From the NCBI GenBank assembly GCA_016873335.1, contig VGXN01000012.1, positions 1 to 38,134 on the forward strand: a stretch of DNA of 38,134 nucleotides. Direction: 5' to 3'. The translations under genes were made by a program, and so were the position numbers. The first letter of the stretch is position 1; the number at the start of each line of letters is the position of its first letter. The notes under the pieces are model-generated. The model did no database searches. It was not told where the DNA came from and was given only the letters and a program-made list of their open reading frames with translations. This stretch comes from Phycisphaerae bacterium (GTDB lineage Bacteria > Planctomycetota > Phycisphaerae > Phycisphaerales > SM1A02). This document shows positions 8,256-15,818 of the stretch, piece after piece.

Positions 8256-9008
8256 ATGACATCACTCATTCGCGCTGAAAACCTGACGAAACGCTTCGGG
8301 CACATCGAGGCAGTCCGCGGCGTCACGCTTGAGGTTGCCGCCGGGGAAGTCGTTGGGTTCCTCGGTCCAAATGGCGCGGGCAAGACCACGACCATGCGGA
8401 TGATCACTGGGTTCCTTGAGCCAACACAAGGGCAGGTGACGCTGCAGGGCTTCTCTCTCGATGCGGCGCCGATTCAGGCTAGGCGCAGCTTTGGCTATCT
8501 GCCGGAAGGTGCGCCCGCCTATCCAGACATGAGCGTGCTTGAGTACCTGCAGTTCATTGGGCAGGTGCGCGGATTCGCAGGTCAGGCACTCCATGACCGG
8601 ATTGCCGCGGTGGTTTCTCAGGTGCATTTGGAGCGAGTCCAGCAACAGACCATCGAGACGCTGTCGAAGGGGTTCAAACGACGGGTCGGGATTGCGCAGG
8701 CGATCCTGCACGATCCGCCAATCCTGATCATGGACGAGCCGACCGATGGACTCGATCCCAACCAGAAGCACGAGGTGCGGCAACTGATCCGCAGCATGGG
8801 TTCAACCAAGGCCATTGTTCTGTCGACCCACATCTTGGAAGAGGTCGAGGCGGTCTGCACCCGGGTGATCCTGATTGCAGCGGGCAGGATTGTGTTTGAC
8901 GGGCGACCGGAGGAGTTCGAGGCTCGCGCGCCGGCCTCGGTGCAGCGGAACCGCATGGACCATGTCTTCCGTGAAATGACTGCCACCGGGCTAGAGGTGC
9001 GCTCATGA
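8256..9008 (+). CDS. Gld-type ABC transporter ATP-binding protein
   Basis: The 250-residue ATPase has Walker A GPNGAGKT at 37-44, a Q-loop region (YLPEGAPAYPDMSV) near 81-94, the signature LSKGFKRR at 136-143, Walker B ILIMDEPTDGLDP at 156-168 and the switch His in LSTHILEEVE at 189-198. The architecture and the YLPE.AP..PDMSV block match ATPases of the GldA/NosF/CcmA type that work with ABC-2 permeases. ATG 8256 was chosen because it directly begins the conserved TSLIRAENLTKRFG segment. It overlaps the permease start by four bases (ATGA), so the two are translationally coupled. Together with the next three genes it forms an export or remodelling complex of unknown substrate. Confidence 0.9.
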   Translation: MTSLIRAENLTKRFGHIEAVRGVTLEVAAGEVVGFLGPNGAGKTTTMRMITGFLEPTQGQVTLQGFSLDAAPIQARRSFGYLPEGAPAYPDMSVLEYLQFIGQVRGFAGQALHDRIAAVVSQVHLERVQQQTIETLSKGFKRRVGIAQAILHDPPILIMDEPTDGLDPNQKHEVRQLIRSMGSTKAIVLSTHILEEVEAVCTRVILIAAGRIVFDGRPEEFEARAPASVQRNRMDHVFREMTATGLEVRS

Positions 9009-9751
9009 CGGGGAGCGGTCAGCCATGGCGGGCGATCTTCCGGCGCGAGTTCCGCGCCTACTTCGCCACGCCGCTTGCCGCGGTATTCCTTGTTGTGTTC
9101 CTGTTTCTCGCCGGGATCTTCACCTTTTCCCTCGGTGGTCTCTATGAACGCGGTCAGGCAGATCTCCGCCCGTTCTTTGATTTCGCCCCGTGGTTGCTGC
9201 TGTTTCTTGCGCCTGCCATCTCGATGCGGTTATGGGCGGAGGAGCGTCGCCTCGGCACCATCGAGGTGCTGACCACGCTGCCGCTGCCGCTTTGGCAAGC
9301 GGTGCTTGGGAAGTTTCTCGCAGCGTGGGCGTTCAGCGTGGTGGGAATCGTGCTGACCGTGCCGCTCTGGATGACGGTGTCGTGGCTGGGTGATCCTGAT
9401 CAGGGAATGATCGTTGCAGGCTATGTCGCGACAGCGCTGATGGCCGGGCTGTTCCTTGCGCTTGGCGGCGTGGTTTCCGCACTGACGAAGAATCAGGTGA
9501 TCGCCTTCGTGGTGACGGTGGTGGCGTGCTTCCTGCTGATGGTCAGCGGCTTTCCCGTCGTGCTTGATTTTCTTCGCGGCTGGGCGCTGCCCGGCGTGGT
9601 CGATGCGGTCGCCAGCCTCAGCATCCTGACGCACTTCACGAGTCTGACGCGCGGGGTCCTTGATCTTCGCGACATCGCCTACTTCATCGTGGGCATTGCG
9701 ACCTTTGTGATGGCGACGGCGTTCCTGATCGATTGGAAGAAGAGTGCCTGA
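9005..9751 (+). CDS. ABC-2 type permease, GldF-like
   Basis: This 248-residue integral membrane protein has about six helices: roughly 24-44, 60-75, 103-125, 137-160, 165-188 and 221-241. A cytoplasmic amphipathic start (WRAIFRREFRAYFATP) and the loop RLWAEERRLGTIEVLTTLPL are signatures of ABC-2 permeases of the GldF/NosY/YadH group. It overlaps the ATPase gene by ATGA and is followed after one base by the GldG-like gene, which places it as the membrane component of the same complex. Confidence 0.88.
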   Translation: MTGSGQPWRAIFRREFRAYFATPLAAVFLVVFLFLAGIFTFSLGGLYERGQADLRPFFDFAPWLLLFLAPAISMRLWAEERRLGTIEVLTTLPLPLWQAVLGKFLAAWAFSVVGIVLTVPLWMTVSWLGDPDQGMIVAGYVATALMAGLFLALGGVVSALTKNQVIAFVVTVVACFLLMVSGFPVVLDFLRGWALPGVVDAVASLSILTHFTSLTRGVLDLRDIAYFIVGIATFVMATAFLIDWKKSA

Positions 9752-9752
9752 C

Positions 9753-11642
9753 ATGTCCCGATCGAGCAAGTCATCCTTGGCACTGAAGGCGAGCGCGCTG
9801 CTGCTCGTCGTGTGGGTTGCGCTGAGCGCATCCCTGTCGATCGTGCCGCTGCCCATTCGCATCGACCTGACCGAGGGTTCGGTGTACACGCTCTCGCCTG
9901 GGGTTCGCGCGATGCTGGCCTCGCTCGACGAGCCCGTGCGATTGGAGTTGTTCTTCACTGCGGAGGGCTCCCGCGATCTGCCGCAGATTCGCAATCATGC
10001 GCTGCGTGTGCAGGAGTTTCTTGAAAGCCTGGTGGCATCATCGAATGGCAAGGTGGATCTGAAGGTCGTCGATCCACAGCCATTCTCCGAGGCGGAGGAC
10101 ATCGCGAAGGCTGCGGGCATCGCCCCGATCACGGCAGATGGCGCGGGCCGAACGCTGATGCTCGGACTGTTGGTGTCTGGTGCCACGGACCAACGCGAGT
10201 GTCTGCCCTACCTGAACCCGCAGGAGGAGGCGTTCCTTGAGTACGACGTGTCCCGTGCGATCATCAGCGTCTCACGGGCGCAGCGTGCGAAGGTTGCCCT
10301 CGTGACGGGGCTGCCGATGGACAGCAGTTTCGATCCGCGATCACAGCGCATGACGCCTCCGTGGCAGGTGATGGCGCAACTGCGCAATCTCTTCGATGTG
10401 GAGGTCGTCCCGCCGAGCGCCGAGAAACTGCCGGATCAGTTCGATGCACTTGTTGTCGCACATCCCAAGGGGCTTGCGGAACCGCTCTTGCGCGCCATCG
10501 ATGCGTACGCGCTTGCTGGCGGGCGAATGCTGGTGTTCCTTGATCCGTTCTGCGAGAGCGACTCCGCACCGATGGGGCCCGGCGGATTCGGCTCGGGCGG
10601 AACGCCAAGCGATTTCGGCACGCTGCCCTCGTCATGGGGGATCGCATGGAAGGCGAACGAAGTCGTTGCGGACCGTACCTACGCGCAGCGCGTGCGTGCG
10701 CGCAGCGACACGGGGCTTGCCACGGTGGACTTCGTCGCGTGGCTGAACCTGAACAAGGAGGCGATCAACCGCGATGATCCGGCGTTTGGCGTGTTGCAGA
10801 CGCTGATCCTGATGTCTGCCGGTTCGCTCGATCGCACCGAGGGGTCGAAACTTGAGATGGTGCCGCTCGTGCGAAGTTCGGCGGACTCGATGCTGATCGA
10901 CGGGTCGAAGCTCGGACCCTTTGCCGATCCATCGGCGCTGCTTCGTGACTTCAAGGCGGATGGTGCGCAGCGCGTCATCGCCGCGCGTTTCACGGGTGTG
11001 GTGCGGAGTGCGTTCCCGCCTGCGGCGGCAGCCGCTGCCGATGGAAGTGCCGCCGCCCCCGCGCCTGTGGAAGGGACGGCACCCGCGAGCATCGTGGTCG
11101 TTGCCGACGCGGACATGCTGCGGGATGAGACATGGATTCAGGAAGAGCGGCTTGGCAACCTGAGTCTGGGGTGGCGTTCGTTTGCCGACAACGGTTCGCT
11201 GCTGCTGAACACCGTGGAGCAACTCAGCGGGAATCAGGCACTGCTTGGGCTGCGCGCGCGCGGCAGCAGCCAGCGACCCTTTGATGTGGTCCGATCGCTG
11301 AAGCGCGAGGCGGAGCAGCGGTTCCGATCGCGTGAAGACGAACTGCAGAAACGGATCACGGAGACGCAGCAGCGCATCACCAGCATGCAGCAGCAGAAGA
11401 CGCCCGATCAGATGCTGCTGCTGACGCCTGAGCAGCAGGCGCAGCTTGAAGGCTTGCAACAGGAGGTGATCGATGCGCGCAAGGAGCTTCGGCAGGTGCA
11501 GTTCAGCCTGCGCGAAGATGTGGAGGCGCTCGGTCATCGTCTGATGCTGCTGAACGTGCTCGCATGGCCAGCGGTCGTGGCGGTCGCGGCTGTCTTCCTT
11601 GGCATTCGTCGGCGGGGCAGGTCTGCGAGGGCTGCAGCATGA
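9753..11642 (+). CDS. GldG-like ABC auxiliary protein
   Basis: The 629-residue protein has an N-terminal membrane anchor at about 10-30. A large extracytoplasmic domain begins with the conserved RIDLTEGSVYTLSPGVRAML block of the GldG/Gldg_uncharacterised ABC family (PF09822-like), including VKVVDPQPF-type and ALVVAHPKGL-type segments. A Gln/Glu-rich coiled coil lies at about 505-595 and a C-terminal helix (PAVVAVAAVFLGI) is followed by a basic tail. ATG 9753 was chosen: a GGAAGAAGAG stretch lies just upstream and the permease stop is at 9751. Its usual companions, the ATPase and ABC-2 permease, are adjacent. In Bacteroidetes the relatives take part in gliding; in planctomycetes the cargo is unknown. 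Confidence 0.85.
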   Translation: MSRSSKSSLALKASALLLVVWVALSASLSIVPLPIRIDLTEGSVYTLSPGVRAMLASLDEPVRLELFFTAEGSRDLPQIRNHALRVQEFLESLVASSNGKVDLKVVDPQPFSEAEDIAKAAGIAPITADGAGRTLMLGLLVSGATDQRECLPYLNPQEEAFLEYDVSRAIISVSRAQRAKVALVTGLPMDSSFDPRSQRMTPPWQVMAQLRNLFDVEVVPPSAEKLPDQFDALVVAHPKGLAEPLLRAIDAYALAGGRMLVFLDPFCESDSAPMGPGGFGSGGTPSDFGTLPSSWGIAWKANEVVADRTYAQRVRARSDTGLATVDFVAWLNLNKEAINRDDPAFGVLQTLILMSAGSLDRTEGSKLEMVPLVRSSADSMLIDGSKLGPFADPSALLRDFKADGAQRVIAARFTGVVRSAFPPAAAAAADGSAAAPAPVEGTAPASIVVVADADMLRDETWIQEERLGNLSLGWRSFADNGSLLLNTVEQLSGNQALLGLRARGSSQRPFDVVRSLKREAEQRFRSREDELQKRITETQQRITSMQQQKTPDQMLLLTPEQQAQLEGLQQEVIDARKELRQVQFSLREDVEALGHRLMLLNVLAWPAVVAVAAVFLGIRRRGRSARAAA

Positions 11643-12658
11643 ATCGTCAGGCGGTGCGTGTGCTTGTGGTGGTGGCGGTCGCTGCGATCCTCGTCGCGGC
11701 GTTCATTCGGATGAGCCGGGGCGGCGGAACGCCCGATGTGGATCAACCACTCGTATCGTTCGCATCGGATGCGGCGGCGATCGACCGCGTCGAGATCGAG
11801 CAGGGCAGCGACCGAATCGATGTGCAGCGGAAGGATGGGCAGTGGGTTCTGGCTTCGCGCGATGGATTCCCCGCCAAGGCGGAGTCGGTGCAGGAAGTGG
11901 TGCGCGGACTCGACGGACTTCGGAAGTCACAGCGCATGACGGCGAAGCCAGAGCGGCACGCCGATCTTGACATTGGATGGCCTGATCCGAGCGGAAAGGC
12001 GCGGCGGGTTCGGGTCTTCGCGGCGGGCAAGGAGAAGCCGCTCGCCGATCTCGTGATTGGGCGGGCTGCATCGTCGCCTGCCGGTGTGTATGTGCGCGTT
12101 GGTGATGATCCGCAAGTATGGCGCTGCGCGGGCGTGTTGAATGTCCCCGCTGGTGTGTCCGGTTGGTTGGCGACGCCCGTCGCGGACTTTGCATCCGATC
12201 AGTTGCAGCGGATCACGCTCTCGGATGTCACGCTCACTCGTGCGGGGACTGAGTGGAAGATGACAGGACCTGATGGGCAACCCGCAGCATCGACGCCACG
12301 GCTCGACGCGATCAAGAGCACGCTGCCGTATCTGCTGACGGGGTTCGCGCCAGACGATGTGCGGCGTGAGGTTCCCGAAGATGCATCGCGTCCAGATTCG
12401 ATCGAGGCGCAAGCGTGGGTGGATGAGGCGAACGCTGTCGCCATTCGCATGTGGATGCAGGACGGCAGGGTGTGGGTGCGGTTGGCGCCGGGAGCCTGCG
12501 GTGCGCAGCATGACGCGCGGATTGATGCTGGGACGCCGAAGTGGAGCGGTTGGGTTTTCCAACTGCCTTCGTGGCGCAGCGATTACCTGAAGCCGATGTT
12601 CGGGGTCGTTGCGCCTGCGGATGCTCCACTGCCCGCGACACCTCCCGCTGTGCCATAA
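11639..12658 (+). CDS. DUF4340-type membrane-anchored protein
   Basis: The 339-residue protein begins with an N-terminal signal anchor (VRVLVVVAVAAILVAAF, about 7-23). Two repeated beta-rich segments of the DUF4340 kind follow: IDRVEIEQGSDRIDVQRKDG then WVLASRDGFPAKAESVQEVV, and later LQRITLSDVTLTRAGTEWKM. Proteins of this family are typically encoded directly behind GldA/F/G-like ABC genes, which is the case here. The ATG overlaps the stop of the GldG-like gene (ATGA, 11639-11642). Its role is probably that of a periplasmic partner of the ABC complex. Confidence 0.8.
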   Translation: MNRQAVRVLVVVAVAAILVAAFIRMSRGGGTPDVDQPLVSFASDAAAIDRVEIEQGSDRIDVQRKDGQWVLASRDGFPAKAESVQEVVRGLDGLRKSQRMTAKPERHADLDIGWPDPSGKARRVRVFAAGKEKPLADLVIGRAASSPAGVYVRVGDDPQVWRCAGVLNVPAGVSGWLATPVADFASDQLQRITLSDVTLTRAGTEWKMTGPDGQPAASTPRLDAIKSTLPYLLTGFAPDDVRREVPEDASRPDSIEAQAWVDEANAVAIRMWMQDGRVWVRLAPGACGAQHDARIDAGTPKWSGWVFQLPSWRSDYLKPMFGVVAPADAPLPATPPAVP

Positions 12659-12665
12659 TGGTGGC

Positions 12666-13412
12666 ATGGCACGATCCACAACACCCAGCGTGAAGAAGGC
12701 TGCGCCCGCCAGTGGCGGGGCTCGCGTGTACGAGGGCGATGGCGACCGTCTGGTCGAGATCCCCGCGGCTGGTCCCAAGGTGACGCTGCTTCCTGCGGGC
12801 GATCCGCGCGCCGCGGATGCGTCTCGTCGGATTCGGGTTCAGTGGGGGCAGCACCTTCTCGATGATCTGGTGGACGGTCGCTACCGCACGCTGATCTGCG
12901 GCGTGAATGAGCAGGACAACTCGCACGGCATCCTGGGCGAGATCCTGAAGCTCATTCCGACGAGCCAGTGGACGCTCAGTTCCGCGACGAGCTATGCGCA
13001 AATGTTCCGCAGTGCGGTGCAAGTCCACGCGAAGGAGGACCGCGAGCCATACATCCTGAAGTTCGACCTCGATCGCTTGTTGGTCCTTGCGCTGCTCCGA
13101 CCCCACGGGCGTGATCACTTCACGCTCGAAGACATCTATCGCGGATTCCGCACTGCAGCACGGATGCTTGAGGGTCGTTCGGATCGGCAACCCGTCGCCA
13201 CGATCTCATTTCTCGGCGCGAAGAGCAATCGTTTGCTGGACCATGCGGGTGACGAGCCAAGCCTGGAAGCTGTACTGAAGGCGATGCACGATGCGGGCTT
13301 CCACGGCGACTGCTATCCGCCCGTATCGCTCTGGGATTGTGCGCGGACAGGCGTGTTTGCGCGGTATCCGTTTCCTGCGGGCGTTGACCGCATGCGTGAA
13401 GGCAGCAGCTGA
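12666..13412 (+). CDS. Unrecognised 248-residue soluble protein
   Basis: I do not recognise this family. The protein has a flexible basic N-terminus (MARSTTPSVKKAAPASGG), no signal peptide and no membrane helix. It reads as a globular cytoplasmic alpha/beta protein. Segments that look conserved-like are YRTLICGVNEQDNSHGILGE, YILKFDLDRLLVLALLRP, HFTLEDIYRGFRTAARM and VATISFLGAKSNRLLDH. The gene lies 7 bp behind the DUF4340 gene and its stop overlaps the methyltransferase start (TGATG), so it is coexpressed with both. A link to the methyltransferase, such as a partner or substrate, is possible but unproven. Confidence 0.7.
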   Translation: MARSTTPSVKKAAPASGGARVYEGDGDRLVEIPAAGPKVTLLPAGDPRAADASRRIRVQWGQHLLDDLVDGRYRTLICGVNEQDNSHGILGEILKLIPTSQWTLSSATSYAQMFRSAVQVHAKEDREPYILKFDLDRLLVLALLRPHGRDHFTLEDIYRGFRTAARMLEGRSDRQPVATISFLGAKSNRLLDHAGDEPSLEAVLKAMHDAGFHGDCYPPVSLWDCARTGVFARYPFPAGVDRMREGSS

Positions 13413-14155
13413 TGTCCGGCCGGGCGCCGTTCAGCCTGCCGAGGGTCGCCTTTTTCGGACGGACGCTCGCCGAGTATCTGCAGTGTTTCTGCCTTGATGC
13501 GAAGGAACTTCGTGGGCTTCGAGTGCTCGACTGTCCTGGCGGACCAGGGTCGTTCGCAGCGGAAGCCGCGGCGTTCGGTTGCGAAGTGACTGCGGTGGAT
13601 CCCGCCTACGAAGCCAGTACCGATGACTTGGAGCGGCGCGCGAGTGCCGACATTGACGCGTGCATCGCGCAGATGCGTGCGAAGCCCTGGTCTGCGCCTG
13701 TGGGCGACCTCGAGACGTATGCGGCTGCGAAACGTGAGGCGCTCGGGCGCTTCATCGAGGACTTCCGAGCGAATCCTCAGCGTTACCGCGCTGCGTCGCT
13801 GCCCACACTTCCGTTTGCGGACCGACAGTTTGATATGGTTCTCTCGGGGCATCTGCTCTTCCTCTACGCGCCGCTTGCCGAGGATGGCTTCCTCGAGGGG
13901 CATCGTTTCGATCTCGCGTGGCACCATGAAGCGATCGGTGAACTCGCACGAGTGTGCTCGGCGGAGATGCGCCTGTATCCAACCTTGGCACTGAATACAG
14001 CGCCGCGCCGCCACTGCTACGCGTCACCGATCGAGGCGGACTTGGAGGCACGCGGATGGCGCTGCAGTTTCCTGCCGTCGGTCTACGCGCAGTATCCGCC
14101 AAGTTGGAACGATTGTCTGGTGGCTCGTCGCCTCAGCGCGGCGACACCGACATGA
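13412..14155 (+). CDS. Class I SAM-dependent methyltransferase
   Basis: The 247-residue protein has the Rossmann-type SAM-binding motif I (LRVLDCPGGPGSFAAEAAAF, about 33-52) and an acidic residue ending strand 2 (VTAVDPAYEA). A post-motif region follows with FADRQFDMVLSGHLLFLY near 138-155. The insertion between motif I and this block is rich in charged helices (DLERRASADIDACIAQMR) and may set the substrate. The substrate is unknown. It is the last gene of the plus-strand operon; its 3' end overlaps the convergent M28 peptidase gene by 23 bp. Confidence 0.75.
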   Translation: MSGRAPFSLPRVAFFGRTLAEYLQCFCLDAKELRGLRVLDCPGGPGSFAAEAAAFGCEVTAVDPAYEASTDDLERRASADIDACIAQMRAKPWSAPVGDLETYAAAKREALGRFIEDFRANPQRYRAASLPTLPFADRQFDMVLSGHLLFLYAPLAEDGFLEGHRFDLAWHHEAIGELARVCSAEMRLYPTLALNTAPRRHCYASPIEADLEARGWRCSFLPSVYAQYPPSWNDCLVARRLSAATPT

Positions 14156-15818
14156 TCAGCGCCGTTGCGGGGAGCGCCACGAGCGCGCCGCGCAGGCAAC
14201 TGACGATGCCGAGCGCCGTGCCGAACGCATCGTGAAACATTCCCTCGAGCGGCGCCCACGCGGCGATTGCCAAAAGGACCGCAGCGCAGGCTGCCGCATC
14301 GGGGAGGCGCGCGCGTCCAACGATGAGCAGAAGCACTGCGGAACCCGCGACAGCGGGGAGGAGCAGGGGATACACGGCGCCTGGCGCGATGATCAGCACG
14401 ACTGCTGCAAGCAGAATGGAGAGCGCATTCGCTGCGATCATTGTGCTCCAGAGCCCCACAACCGCTGGAACACTTCCTGCGGTTGCAGTGACACCGCTGC
14501 GCGGGTTCAGTCGCCACGCGATCAGTCGAGGTGCCCACGTGGCGACCGCGCCGAGTGCAACAGCCATCAGCACCCATGCGCTTGTTGCAGCTGGCCAAGG
14601 AAAGGAATCGGGGGCGATCCACCGGGACACGATGGAGAAGGTCCAGCCGATCGATGCGGCGAGCGCGAGTCCTGCCAAGAGCAGTAGCGCATCTCGCAGG
14701 ATCGCACACAGCGGGACATCGCTGCAGCGGCGCACTGCAGCGACCGTGCCGAGAACCGATAGCACGAGAAGCGCGATGGAGATCCACCCATCCCAGCGAA
14801 CGATCGGGCCGCCGAGCGCGTTGAACCAGACCGTGCCTCGCTGCAGGGGAACACCCGACGTGCGTGTCCACGCTGCGTGATCGCCGGATGTCGGCATCGG
14901 CGGTGACCCCGCTGCAAGGGACCGCAGCAGTGCGAGTGCGGTCGAGCCCATCTGTCCGATCGTCGCGATTTCCACTTGATCGACGCGGTCGTTCGCAGTG
15001 TGATAGTTCCGCGGCGATCCGATGAAGGCGATGTTGAACCCCGGTCGACCTGTGCGTACGGCGACGGTGAAGTCAGTGTTGTTTGGCATCAGCCGATACG
15101 CCTCTGCTGCAAGGCTGGTGGAGCACACGGGCGCGTCAACCGCCGCAATCAGGCGTGCGTGCGCTGCCGCATCAGCGCCTGTCTCGAAGAGGATCGCCGG
15201 ACCGCTGCTTCCACGTGCATCGAGATTGACGATGGCGCCTGCGCGCATCCACCATGGGTGTTCCTCCGCAAACCTCCGCGCTCCCCAGAGCCCGACCTCC
15301 TCGCCGTCCGTGAAGACGACGAGCACGGCACGTGGTGGCGGATTTGCCACGAGCGCACGGATCGATTCCAGTGCGCATGCGACGCCCACGCCATTGTCGC
15401 CAGCGGCAGGACCGCTCGGCACACCGTCCCAGTGAGCCCACAGCACCGGGAGTGGTGCCTCAGTGGCCTCACGACCCGGAACTTCAACAAGAATGTTGTG
15501 CATCTCGACGGCGCTTCTGTTCCACCCCCGTGCAAAGAAGCGGTGTGTCGTTGGCGCAGCGCCGATCTCGCGCAAGCGACTGAGCAGGCGCTCCTTCGCG
15601 GCACCATGTCCCGCGCTTCCCACCGAGCGCGGCGTTCCATCGCCAACGAAGCGCACCAACTCTTCATGAGCACGGCGCGCAGAGAAACGCGCGGGATCGG
15701 TTGGATCCTGTGGATGCGGTGGTGCCGACTCCTGCACGCACCACACGATCATCAACCAACAGAGCACGAGGGTCGCGAGGCGCCACGGACGCTCCAGCGG
15801 CGCGGGGCGCGTGCTCAT
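14133..15818 (-). CDS. M28-family zinc peptidase with C-terminal membrane domain
   Basis: This 561-residue protein has an N-terminal anchor (LATLVLCWLMIVWCV, about 14-28). An M28 aminopeptidase domain follows with all expected metal ligands: His129 (WAHWDG), Asp141 (AAGDNGVG), Glu173/Glu174 (TDGEEVG, base and ligand), Asp200 (NLDARG) and His273 (YHTANDR). From about residue 350 to the end there are several hydrophobic helices separated by basic loops. The layout recalls the Pff1/vacuolar-type membrane M28 proteases. Metal-dependent cleavage of peptides in the periplasm is likely. The start at 15818 overlaps the GH15 stop by four bases (ATGA), so it is probably translated from the fabF-GH15 transcript. 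Confidence 0.88.
   Translation of the reverse strand: MSTRPAPLERPWRLATLVLCWLMIVWCVQESAPPHPQDPTDPARFSARRAHEELVRFVGDGTPRSVGSAGHGAAKERLLSRLREIGAAPTTHRFFARGWNRSAVEMHNILVEVPGREATEAPLPVLWAHWDGVPSGPAAGDNGVGVACALESIRALVANPPPRAVLVVFTDGEEVGLWGARRFAEEHPWWMRAGAIVNLDARGSSGPAILFETGADAAAHARLIAAVDAPVCSTSLAAEAYRLMPNNTDFTVAVRTGRPGFNIAFIGSPRNYHTANDRVDQVEIATIGQMGSTALALLRSLAAGSPPMPTSGDHAAWTRTSGVPLQRGTVWFNALGGPIVRWDGWISIALLVLSVLGTVAAVRRCSDVPLCAILRDALLLLAGLALAASIGWTFSIVSRWIAPDSFPWPAATSAWVLMAVALGAVATWAPRLIAWRLNPRSGVTATAGSVPAVVGLWSTMIAANALSILLAAVVLIIAPGAVYPLLLPAVAGSAVLLLIVGRARLPDAAACAAVLLAIAAWAPLEGMFHDAFGTALGIVSCLRGALVALPATALIMSVSPR

Noticed and set aside
8256-12658. Calling the ABC operon a gliding-motility system
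   Set aside because: Only the GldA/F/G-like part is present, and such sets are widespread in non-gliding bacteria; no other gld genes are seen.
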